A DNA stretch of 28,357 bases. Source: a virus. Both the position numbers and the translations under genes were made by a program. This document shows, piece after piece, positions 5,782-12,213 of this stretch. Under the pieces are notes generated by a model that saw nothing but the letters and a program-made list of their open reading frames with translations, was not told the origin of the DNA and did no database searches. The DNA is taken from positions 1 to 28,357 of IMG/VR virus record IMGVR_UViG_3300038418_000005; one strand, 5' to 3'. Numbering within the stretch: position 1 is the stretch's first letter; each line of letters begins with the position of its first letter.

Positions 5782-6265
5782 GGACTGCCCAAAATGTGAG
5801 GGATGTCCTCTCAGGCAAAAATTTCCTGACAACAATCTCTGTCCACCTCGAATGGGTCCTAGCCTCAGAATTGTTGTAGCAGAAGCTCCTGGTGAAGAAG
5901 AATCAATTAAGCTAGAACCCCTCGTTGGTGGGAGCGGTCGAATAGCCCAGTCTATGTATCGTAAAGCTGGTGTGAATTGGGATGAGCTAACTCTAATCAA
6001 TACTATCAATTGCAGACCCCCTGACAATGTATTCCCAACAGATAACAAGGCTCGCTCGTATTGCTCTGAGGCTGAAGGTGAGCAGATCGTCAAGCATTGT
6101 ATCAAGAATCATGTCCTGCCTGTTCTAGAATCCCGTCCGTGGACACGACTAGATATTATTGGAGCGAAGGCTTTATATTGGTTGACAGGTTTGACTTCTA
6201 TTTTCAAGTGGCGTGGTAGCTCGTTGACTGTGGATACAGAAGATGTTCGAAAACGTGTGAGCTAA
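5771..6265 (+). CDS. Uracil-DNA glycosylase-like protein (family 4/5 type), lacking its C-terminal motif
   Basis: 164-residue protein resembling Fe-S-containing family 4/5 uracil-DNA glycosylases, which excise uracil from DNA. Visible parts are an N-terminal CPKCEGC cluster (Cys6, 9, 12), motif 1 AEAPGEEES (residues 37-45), LVGGSGRIAQ (51-60), the LINTINCRPP segment (Cys81) and Cys98. The spacing matches the four cluster cysteines of the family. The late RG and DIIGAKALYWLTG segments are present, but the frame stops before the family's HP-S/A motif. That motif (ATIHPAALMRD) appears at residues 8-18 of the DNA polymerase encoded next, in the -1 frame. The genes overlap as TAATG. The product may be an incomplete enzyme, may assemble with the polymerase, or may be fused to it by frameshifting. 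Confidence 0.8.
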   Translation: MKVRDCPKCEGCPLRQKFPDNNLCPPRMGPSLRIVVAEAPGEEESIKLEPLVGGSGRIAQSMYRKAGVNWDELTLINTINCRPPDNVFPTDNKARSYCSEAEGEQIVKHCIKNHVLPVLESRPWTRLDIIGAKALYWLTGLTSIFKWRGSSLTVDTEDVRKRVS

Positions 6266-8226
6266 TGTCCTTGATTCCCGCTATTGCTACCATCCATCCA
6301 GCCGCACTCATGCGCGACTCTAGCATGATGCCAGCCTGTATCTCAGACTTAATGAAGGGTACTCAAGTCCCACCACAACACTATAACTTAAGCCCAACTT
6401 TAGAAGAGATGGAGGCTTTCCATGCGGAATCTCTGGTCTTTGACATTGAAACGAATAGGTTCACGCAAGACATTACCGTCGTTGGAATCTCTGATCTTAG
6501 ACAACTTTATCATGTCCTTGTCGCCCCCTTTCAAGGGGAGTACGTTAATCAACTCAAACGCATCTTCCTTGAAGCTAAGGAAGTTATAGGCCAGAACATC
6601 ATTGGATTTGATCTCGACCACCTAGCTATAGCAGGTGTAAGGCCACAACCTAACGTCCAAACCTGGGATATCATGCTGATGCACCATTTACTTCAGCCGG
6701 ATGCCCCTCACGACTTAGAGTTTATAGCTTCCGTCTTCACAAACATGGTTGCATGGAAACATCTTAGTCACAGCGATCCTCTATACTACAATGCTTGTGA
6801 TGTGGATGCAACAGCCCAGATATTCAGAGCCATCCTACCACTGTTAAAGATGTATAAGTTGCTCGATCTCTACAATCTAGTCCAAGTCCCAATCGCCAAG
6901 ATATGCAAGATGATGACGGAGACAGGGATTAAGGTTGACAAGAATCGAATCAGGTTTATTCGAGAGAAATTCCAGCTAGAGTTGAATGAATGTGAGACAC
7001 ATCTTCCAGAAGAGTTGAAGCCATATGATAAATCCATCCGTGTTCGTGTGCTTGCTCCCGAAGGAACAGTTGGCAAAAGCGGAAAACTGGTTAAGTACAC
7101 ACATACACCAGGGACAAAACGAGTGGTCCCTTGGGACTCTCCAGCCATCGTCCGACACTGGCTTTACGAAACCATGCACTTTCCCGTCCAACTCCACGCT
7201 CACACAAAAAAGATCACAGCGGATAAGACGGCACTCGACAGGCTGTTCCGTAAGACACAACGCCCAGAGCTAAATGCTCTCCGTAAGGTAAGAGAACTTG
7301 GCACACTTATCTCAACATTCCTACAGGACCCTACCGACGAGCAAGAGCTTGCCGTGGATCGTATTCATACCTCCTTCCTCGTTCATGGGACTAACACTGG
7401 TCGCCTTGCTAGTAGCGGTCCTGATATGCAGAATATTCCTGAAAGAGCCAGATATATTTATGTCCCGTCATATTCGGATTGGTGTTTCGTGGAGGCAGAT
7501 TTTTCAGGTATTGAGAACAGGCTCGCAGCATGGTATGCTAACGACACGGATAGATTGAGACGGCTTTCCGTGCCAGGATTCAGTGAGCATAAGTGGTTGT
7601 GTAATCAGATATTTGGAATCCCTGAGAATGAGGTTGATAAGAAGTCTGATGAATATTGCCGAGCCAAGCATACGAATCACGGTGCTGATGCTGGAATGGG
7701 ACCGCGCAAGATGTCCATCCAGTATAACATTCCTGAGAAGGATTGCAAAGACCTGCTGTTGATGTGGAAGAAGCTGAATGAGAAATCAGTTCAATGGCAG
7801 GAACGAGTTGGGAATACAGCCGTACAGAAAGGTATCTTGACGAATGCTTTTGGTCGTAAGCGATGGTTCTGGTCACAGACGGCTTACACGGAAGGAATCA
7901 GATTCATATTGCAGGGTACTGGCGCTGATATTTGTTTCAGAACTATGATTGGATTGTACTACGAGCGCATCCAATGGCCGATAGAGTTGGCTCTTAAGGT
8001 TTGCCCAATCCTAGCTCCCATTCCATATCCTGCTAGATTAGTTTTGCAAGTCCATGACTCTCTATTGTTTGAGTGTCCATACAATCTCCGTGAAGCTGTA
8101 ATGACTTGTATGAGGACTGTAATGGAACAGCCGTGGAAAGAGTTAGCTGGCTATGCTATACCTGTAGATATCAAAGCAGGTGAGCCAGGAATGTCATGGG
8201 GAGAATTGAAGTTACAGGAGGTTTAG
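6265..8226 (+). CDS. DNA polymerase I family (PolA-type), with N-terminal UDG remnant
   Basis: 653-residue family A replicative polymerase. Residues 8-18 hold a UDG-type HP motif. The proofreading domain has the DEDDy set: FDIETN (Asp60, Glu62), IIGFDLDHL (Asp116) and YYNACD (Tyr185, Asp189). The polymerase domain has TGRLAS and PDMQNIPER (388-405), motif A VEADFSGIENRL (Asp422), O helix RAKHTNHGADAGMG (476-489) and motif C VLQVHDSLLFE (His607-Asp608). Against E. coli Pol I, Lys478 matches K758, His482 matches F762 and Ala486 matches Y766. The first is conserved; the other two are changed. His at 762 is seen in some viral PolA proteins, but Ala for Y766 is unusual. Start ATG 6265 overlaps the UDG-like stop. 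There is no 5' nuclease domain, as usual for phage PolA. Confidence 0.93.
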   Translation: MSLIPAIATIHPAALMRDSSMMPACISDLMKGTQVPPQHYNLSPTLEEMEAFHAESLVFDIETNRFTQDITVVGISDLRQLYHVLVAPFQGEYVNQLKRIFLEAKEVIGQNIIGFDLDHLAIAGVRPQPNVQTWDIMLMHHLLQPDAPHDLEFIASVFTNMVAWKHLSHSDPLYYNACDVDATAQIFRAILPLLKMYKLLDLYNLVQVPIAKICKMMTETGIKVDKNRIRFIREKFQLELNECETHLPEELKPYDKSIRVRVLAPEGTVGKSGKLVKYTHTPGTKRVVPWDSPAIVRHWLYETMHFPVQLHAHTKKITADKTALDRLFRKTQRPELNALRKVRELGTLISTFLQDPTDEQELAVDRIHTSFLVHGTNTGRLASSGPDMQNIPERARYIYVPSYSDWCFVEADFSGIENRLAAWYANDTDRLRRLSVPGFSEHKWLCNQIFGIPENEVDKKSDEYCRAKHTNHGADAGMGPRKMSIQYNIPEKDCKDLLLMWKKLNEKSVQWQERVGNTAVQKGILTNAFGRKRWFWSQTAYTEGIRFILQGTGADICFRTMIGLYYERIQWPIELALKVCPILAPIPYPARLVLQVHDSLLFECPYNLREAVMTCMRTVMEQPWKELAGYAIPVDIKAGEPGMSWGELKLQEV

Positions 8227-8505
8227 ATGTTCAAAGTTGGTGATTTAGTTGTACTCAAGAATACAGGTGATCCGGTTCAGATTATTGGCTATGAGCCTGT
8301 TCCTGAAGGTGCTCAAGTGGAAGCGTTTATCGTCCGTAGGCCAGATGCCGGACAATCAGGTTTGACTTATCACCAAGATACATTCTTCAAGTTTGAGCTA
8401 TGTACCCTCAAGCAGTTCCTAGCTCGCAAGATCAAGGAAGCTCAGCTTCAGAAGAAGATGCAGAAGAGATTAACCGGGACGCCGGATGTAGCTCAACAAA
8501 TATAA
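8227..8505 (+). CDS. Hypothetical protein, SH3/KOW-like N-terminus
   Basis: 92-residue protein beginning directly after the polymerase stop. FKVGDLVVLKNTGDPVQIIG is typical of small SH3/KOW-like barrels; a basic helix (ARKIKEAQLQKKMQKR) occupies the C-terminus. It lies between the polymerase and the helicase and could be a replication accessory. Function is not assignable from sequence. Confidence 0.78.
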   Translation: MFKVGDLVVLKNTGDPVQIIGYEPVPEGAQVEAFIVRRPDAGQSGLTYHQDTFFKFELCTLKQFLARKIKEAQLQKKMQKRLTGTPDVAQQI

Positions 8506-8520
8506 CAAGCGGAGTAATTC

Positions 8521-9270
8521 GTGGCCCAGACCATTGGAGAATTACTCTCAAGGCCTATTCCACCCACCAAGTATCATGCCTATCCTGTTATTCCAGTTAA
8601 GGGAATCGTTCTCATTGGAGCACAGCCTAAGTCTTATAAGTCATTCATAGCATTGAACATAGCATATGATTTAGCTGCTGGTCGAATGGCCTTAGATGCC
8701 TGGGCTGTAGATGAACCCAAGACCGTGCTTCTGCTGGAACAAGAGTTAGGCGAATATAGGCTTCGAGACAGAATAGATGGGTTACACAAGTTCCGTGCCA
8801 GTCCCATAGCGGCACGGAATTTCTACTATGTGTCGAAAGACTTAGTATGTAAGGTAGATTCAACTGATGGAATCAAGAACATAGAGAGACATATTGAAGG
8901 TTGTCATCCACAGGTAATAATCTTTGATCCTCTGATTTGGTTCCATAATCAGGACGAGAATGACAACTCCCAGATGCAGAGAGTCATGGAGAGGTTTATT
9001 GGACTCCAGGAAAAGTATGGACACTCCACAATTATTGTGCATCATATGGGGAAGCCCGGAGAAACCCGAATGGGATATGATGCTAACTCCTTACGGGGAG
9101 CGTCAGCAGTATTCGGTGCAGTGGATAGTGTCATCACCGTTCAAAAGCCAGTCCAAAACGATCCCACCTATCTACGACTACATTTTGTATTGAGGAATAC
9201 TGAGAACCCATTCCCAATGGATATTCAACTAGATGGCGCTACAAAAACTTTCAATAGGATAACTAACTAA
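8521..9270 (+). CDS. RepA/DnaB-like hexameric helicase ATPase (AAA_25)
   Basis: 249-residue RecA-fold ATPase of the RSF1010 RepA-like group, the usual replicative helicase of compact phage genomes. Walker A is GAQPKSYKS at 33-41. The catalytic glutamate is probably in LLLEQELGE. Walker B is VIIFDPLIWF, followed by IIVHHMGKPG and a late LRGASAVFGAVDSVI sensor region. A primase domain is absent, so primase must be supplied by another gene or the host. GTG 8521 is the start; GCGGAG lies upstream. It lies two bases before the exonuclease gene and belongs with the polymerase in the replication module. Confidence 0.84.
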   Translation: MAQTIGELLSRPIPPTKYHAYPVIPVKGIVLIGAQPKSYKSFIALNIAYDLAAGRMALDAWAVDEPKTVLLLEQELGEYRLRDRIDGLHKFRASPIAARNFYYVSKDLVCKVDSTDGIKNIERHIEGCHPQVIIFDPLIWFHNQDENDNSQMQRVMERFIGLQEKYGHSTIIVHHMGKPGETRMGYDANSLRGASAVFGAVDSVITVQKPVQNDPTYLRLHFVLRNTENPFPMDIQLDGATKTFNRITN

Positions 9271-9271
9271 C

Positions 9272-9985
9272 ATGCCTGATCCCAAGATTCTATTCTTTGA
9301 CTTAGAAACCAGTGGCGTGAATGGCTTGCAAGCTGATCTCGCTACTACACTTTGCTTTGGCTACAAGTGGCTTGGTGAAGAAAAAACCCATGTTCTCACT
9401 GTTGACCAATTCCCGAATTGGTTCTCGTACAACAAAGGGATCAATGATAAGCCATTGCTCCAAGCTGCCCTTCAGATTATGGAGAGAGCGGATTTGCTGG
9501 TAGCTCATTACGGCGAACGCTTTGACCGGAAGTTCTTCCAGGGCCGATGCGCTATTCACGGACTCACACCACCTCCACCAACGAAGCTCCGTGATACATG
9601 GCGGATTGCCCGGACTGCTTTCAAATTCTCCAGCAATCGTCTAGGAAAACTGTCTGAGATTCTCAAGTTAAAGCAGCGCAAGCATATCCATAAGAAAGCT
9701 AACGAATGGCCTGGATGGTGGCTACGAGCCATGTCCGGGGATCACAATGCTATTGCAGCTATGGCAAAGTATTGTGCCCAAGATATCAGAACACTAGAAG
9801 CGCTCTATCTCCGTATTAGACAGTATGACTACCCACATCCACGAGTGTTTATGAACAGAGAGAAGTGTGGAGTGTGTGGTGGAAACATCTACTATAGAGG
9901 ATTTGCATTCGTTGGTGTGAATCGGTATCGTCGGTTCCAATGTTCAAAATGTGGGAAATGGGGCCGCGAGACTAAGAAGGTTTAA
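9272..9985 (+). CDS. DEDD 3'-5' exonuclease (RNase H fold) with C-terminal zinc ribbon
   Basis: 237-residue nuclease. The DEDDy motifs are FFDLETSG (Asp10, Glu12) near the N-terminus, VAHYGERFDRKFF (central Asp) and YCAQDIRTLEALY (Tyr and Asp of motif III). This predicts a metal-dependent exonuclease related to the proofreading or RNase D/T families. A zinc ribbon (CGVCGGN then CSKCGKW) ends the protein and could grip DNA. The polymerase already has its own proofreading domain, so this enzyme probably processes ends or recycles DNA; that is inference. Start ATG 9272 follows the helicase stop by one base. Confidence 0.82.
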   Translation: MPDPKILFFDLETSGVNGLQADLATTLCFGYKWLGEEKTHVLTVDQFPNWFSYNKGINDKPLLQAALQIMERADLLVAHYGERFDRKFFQGRCAIHGLTPPPPTKLRDTWRIARTAFKFSSNRLGKLSEILKLKQRKHIHKKANEWPGWWLRAMSGDHNAIAAMAKYCAQDIRTLEALYLRIRQYDYPHPRVFMNREKCGVCGGNIYYRGFAFVGVNRYRRFQCSKCGKWGRETKKV

Positions 9986-10564
9986 ATGAAGAGATTCAAT
10001 ATAGGTATAGACATAGATGGAGTTCTTTCCGATTTCGTAGGTGGTGCAAGAATACTCTTTAAGTCTATGCTTAATGGGTGGCCCTCTGATGATCTTATTC
10101 AAACTTCATGGGCATTCTCTTCTCTAGGTATAACTGAAGAAGAGGCTAAGCTCATGTGGAAGAAGCTTAACTCTATCTATAACTGGTGGATCGGCTTATC
10201 TCCATATGTCCATACTGAGTTTCTCCCACATCTCTGTGACAATCATCGTTGTGTATTCATCACAGATCGTATGGATGGAACCGGATATCCTATTGAGAAG
10301 CAGACACAACTTTGGCTTCATCAACAATATAATATAGACTATCCTACAGTTCTCATATCTCGTAATAAGGGAGATATAGCTAGAGGATTAGGATTGGACT
10401 TCTATATTGATGATAAGCCTGAGAATGTGTTGGATGTCATTGAAAAGGCCCCGCGCTGTAAAACATTCCTTCAGCGTAGAACGTACAACGAGGCTTGCGC
10501 TTACCCTGCGGTTGAGAGTCTTAACCAGTTTGATAGAATAATTGAACGACACGCTAGGAGCTAA
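9986..10564 (+). CDS. HAD-family 5'(3')-deoxyribonucleotidase-like protein
   Basis: 192-residue haloacid dehalogenase-fold phosphatase. Motif I is GIDIDGVLSDF (Asp9 nucleophile, Asp11), motif II is FITDR, motif III/IV is the NKGDIARGLGLDFYIDDKP stretch with Lys and the two acidic residues. The cap sequence has several Trp residues typical of the NT5C group, which dephosphorylate deoxynucleoside monophosphates. All key residues are present. It is immediately followed by the dNTP diphosphohydrolase-like gene, so the two may act in sequence: dNTP to dNMP, then nucleoside. Substrate is not provable from sequence. Confidence 0.78.
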   Translation: MKRFNIGIDIDGVLSDFVGGARILFKSMLNGWPSDDLIQTSWAFSSLGITEEEAKLMWKKLNSIYNWWIGLSPYVHTEFLPHLCDNHRCVFITDRMDGTGYPIEKQTQLWLHQQYNIDYPTVLISRNKGDIARGLGLDFYIDDKPENVLDVIEKAPRCKTFLQRRTYNEACAYPAVESLNQFDRIIERHARS

Positions 10565-10565
10565 G

Positions 10566-11030
10566 ATGCCCACCGGAGATAAGCACGATTTGGGAAAGTT
10601 ACGTTATGATCTTGTAGCACCAGAAGGGTTGAAAGGTCTGGTGGAAGTTCTAACCTTCGGAGCTACAAAGTATGCAGATCGAAATTGGGAAAAAGGATTG
10701 GCGTGGGGAAGAGTATTTGCCGCGCTAATGCGTCACATGTGGGCATGGTGGAATGGGGAGAGTATTGATCCTGAAACTGGATTATCCCATCTGCATCATG
10801 CCGCATGCAACATTCACTTTTTACAGACATACGAAACGCGACATACGGGGACGGATGATCGTCCTAAACCAGCGAGGACAAATGAGGAAATTTTTGAAGC
10901 TCTTGATGATATGCTCATTCATACTGACTTGGAACCAGACGGGCATGGAGGCTATATCGTCACAGCGGGAAGTCCCTTTGAATGTGATGATAGCTCCGGC
11001 AGTTCGTGTACCCCTTCTGCTGACAAGTAG
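10566..11030 (+). CDS. dATP/dGTP diphosphohydrolase-like protein (dGTP_diPhyd_N)
   Basis: 154-residue protein. Residues 1-90 match the dATP/dGTP diphosphohydrolase N-terminal family: KHDLGKLRYDLVAPEGL, LTFGATKYADRNWEKG, ALMRHMWAWWNGE, IDPETGLSHLHHAACN. The family is related to all-alpha NTP pyrophosphohydrolases, where E, H and D residues bind Mg-dNTP. It likely cleaves dATP or dGTP to the monophosphate. The C-terminal 60 residues are acidic and unrecognised, and are overlapped by the next gene. ATG 10566 with AGGAG five bases upstream is preferred over TTG 10542. Homologues occur in 2-aminoadenine phages, but also in phages with ordinary DNA. Confidence 0.8.
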   Translation: MPTGDKHDLGKLRYDLVAPEGLKGLVEVLTFGATKYADRNWEKGLAWGRVFAALMRHMWAWWNGESIDPETGLSHLHHAACNIHFLQTYETRHTGTDDRPKPARTNEEIFEALDDMLIHTDLEPDGHGGYIVTAGSPFECDDSSGSSCTPSADK

Positions 11031-11571
11031 TTGGTATGGAGAAGCTTTTAGAGGCAAGCCAATGGCAAATGGGAAAATCTACAATCCAGATTTGCCAATT
11101 GCCGCTAGCAAGACTTTGCCATTTGGGACTAAGCTGGAGATACTAAACCCAACTACCAATAAGATGTTAACTGCTACAGTGTATGATAGGGGTCCGTATG
11201 TATGCGGGAGGGACTTAGATGTTAGCGAGAGTGTCGCTCGCAGGTTGGGGTTCTGGCGTAAGGGAGTCACGGAGCTTCTGGTACTCCCGCTTAATAATAT
11301 CCCGCCAGAGAGATTGTTTTATAGCACTACGCAGTGTCACAAGGTTAAGCCACGGCATGTCCGCCAATACGCCAGCGTTGTGTATAGCCACACCAAGCTG
11401 GTACGTTCCAAACTCGTTCGACCTATCATAACCACCAGCAAGATCAACCAGATGCTCACGAACCATTTTGTCCGAGCAAGCGTCCAGCAACCGCCGGAAG
11501 TCCTCCAGCTTGAATTGCCGCTCGTACCGGGCGCTGGTGGAGGATTTGATCTTAATGGTGGGATTGGATAG
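10882..11571 (+). CDS. RlpA-like double-psi beta-barrel protein, secreted
   Basis: From ATG 10882, 229 residues. It begins MRKFLKLLMICSFILTWNQT, a good signal sequence, followed by the RlpA-like barrel: SSWYGEAFRGKPMANG, IAASKTLPFGTKLEI, TVYDRGPYVCGRDLDVSES and a final GVTELLVLPL. RlpA proteins bind or cleave denuded glycan in Gram-negative septal walls; here a lysis or entry role is plausible. GCGAGGA lies before the ATG. The first 149 nt overlap the diphosphohydrolase gene in another frame. The barrel ends near 11290, and the remaining 94 codons, to 11571, show no motif and lie opposite the recombinase-like gene on the other strand. They may be a shadow of that gene. Confidence 0.72.
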   Translation: MRKFLKLLMICSFILTWNQTGMEAISSQREVPLNVMIAPAVRVPLLLTSSWYGEAFRGKPMANGKIYNPDLPIAASKTLPFGTKLEILNPTTNKMLTATVYDRGPYVCGRDLDVSESVARRLGFWRKGVTELLVLPLNNIPPERLFYSTTQCHKVKPRHVRQYASVVYSHTKLVRSKLVRPIITTSKINQMLTNHFVRASVQQPPEVLQLELPLVPGAGGGFDLNGGIG

Positions 11572-11853
11572 ATGGAGTTTGTTCTTCTCGATTAACCATT
11601 TCCAGAATCGGTTGAGAGCCGAAATCTCATTGGCGACGGCCTGGGTTTTGGCTCCATCTGATTCACGCCATGCTCGATAGTCAGTAATATCAGCTATAGT
11701 AAATTCTTCCAAGCCAACTGTGTTTGGGAAGTGTGAGAAAAATTTCTCAAGGTAGAAATCGTTCATATAAAATGTCCGGCTACCATAAAGACGTAGAAGT
11801 GTGGCTTCGTATTTCCCGAGCCAAGGCCGTATTGGAAAACGGATTGTCGTCAC
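11215..11853 (-). CDS. Tyrosine-recombinase-like protein lacking catalytic domain (core-binding type)
   Basis: 212 residues from a GTG at 11853, with AGAGGTGG about ten bases upstream. The N-terminal 110 residues look like the SAM-like core-binding domain of tyrosine recombinases (YLEKFFSHFP, ITDYRAWRES, QAVANEISALNRFWKWLIEK). A linker and FKLEDFRRLLDACSD resemble the opening of the catalytic domain, but no R...HxxR...Y set follows. It is therefore a DNA-binding remnant or a regulator, not a working integrase. The last third runs antisense to the RlpA-like gene (357-nt overlap). It may be an evolved short form or the product of a truncation. Confidence 0.62.
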   Translation of the reverse strand: MTTIRFPIRPWLGKYEATLLRLYGSRTFYMNDFYLEKFFSHFPNTVGLEEFTIADITDYRAWRESDGAKTQAVANEISALNRFWKWLIEKNKLHLSNPTIKIKSSTSARYERQFKLEDFRRLLDACSDKMVREHLVDLAGGYDRSNEFGTYQLGVAIHNAGVLADMPWLNLVTLRSAIKQSLWRDIIKREYQKLRDSLTPEPQPASDTLANI

Positions 11854-11865
11854 TGTATGATACCA

Positions 11866-11875
11866 CCTCTAGAGG
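11866..11875. promoter_or_regulatory. Palindrome in divergent intergenic space
   Basis: CCTCTAGAGG is a perfect 10-bp palindrome in the 37 nt between the divergent starts at 11853 (minus) and 11891 (plus); a second palindrome, CCTAGG, follows at 11878-11883. It carries an AGAGG on each strand, so it may simply embed the minus-strand ribosome-binding site. An operator role is possible but unproven. Confidence 0.35.
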
Positions 11876-11890
11876 GTCCTAGGTGTTTAT

Positions 11891-12124
11891 ATGAGTTCTC
11901 TATTAGATACTACTCTCTTTATTGTAGAAATCATCTTGCTTATTTGGATTGTTTGGCAGGGAGAAAAAATTCGATTCTATGAAAGGGAAGTCTGGCGTAT
12001 GCATAGAGAGCGCCACGAACAGCAAATGAAATGGCGTGAAGCCAAGCGTGCAGCTATACTTAAGAAATTAGAATCACAAGCTCAGGACCCATTACAGGTG
12101 GAACCAAGTGTCCAGCAAAACTAA
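11891..12124 (+). CDS. Small membrane protein with coiled-coil tail
   Basis: 77 residues. One transmembrane helix (FIVEIILLIWIVW, residues 10-22) is followed by a long charged helix (WRMHRERHEQQMKWREAKRA). AGGTG lies six bases before ATG 11891. This layout recalls inner-membrane spanins and small lysis proteins, but no diagnostic motif exists. It overlaps the next small gene by 17 nt. It sits between two minus-strand genes, next to the RlpA-like gene, so a lysis role is a reasonable guess only. Confidence 0.66.
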   Translation: MSSLLDTTLFIVEIILLIWIVWQGEKIRFYEREVWRMHRERHEQQMKWREAKRAAILKKLESQAQDPLQVEPSVQQN

Positions 12125-12212
12125 AGAGACTATTCGTACTGTATGCGCCTGTATAGCTGTAGTCATTCAATTTATTGGCTTGTGCTATCTACTTTTCTAT
12201 AGATATAGATAA
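12108..12212 (+). CDS. Tiny single-span membrane protein (34 aa)
   Basis: Frame from GTG 12108, preceded by AGGTGGAA at suitable distance, and ending with TAA at 12210-12212. The product has a short polar head (MSSKTKETIRT), then a hydrophobic helix (VCACIAVVIQFIGLCYLLF), then YRYR. It overlaps the previous gene in another frame. No lipobox is visible, so it is not an outer-membrane spanin. Its stop is one base from the stop of the convergent giant gene. Function unknown. Confidence 0.5.
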   Translation: MSSKTKETIRTVCACIAVVIQFIGLCYLLFYRYR

Positions 12213-12213
12213 G

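Noticed and set aside
9986-11030. Proof of a 2-aminoadenine (Z) genome
   Set aside because: Only a dATP/dGTP diphosphohydrolase-like gene is visible. PurZ and DatZ are not in the window, and this family also occurs in ordinary phages.
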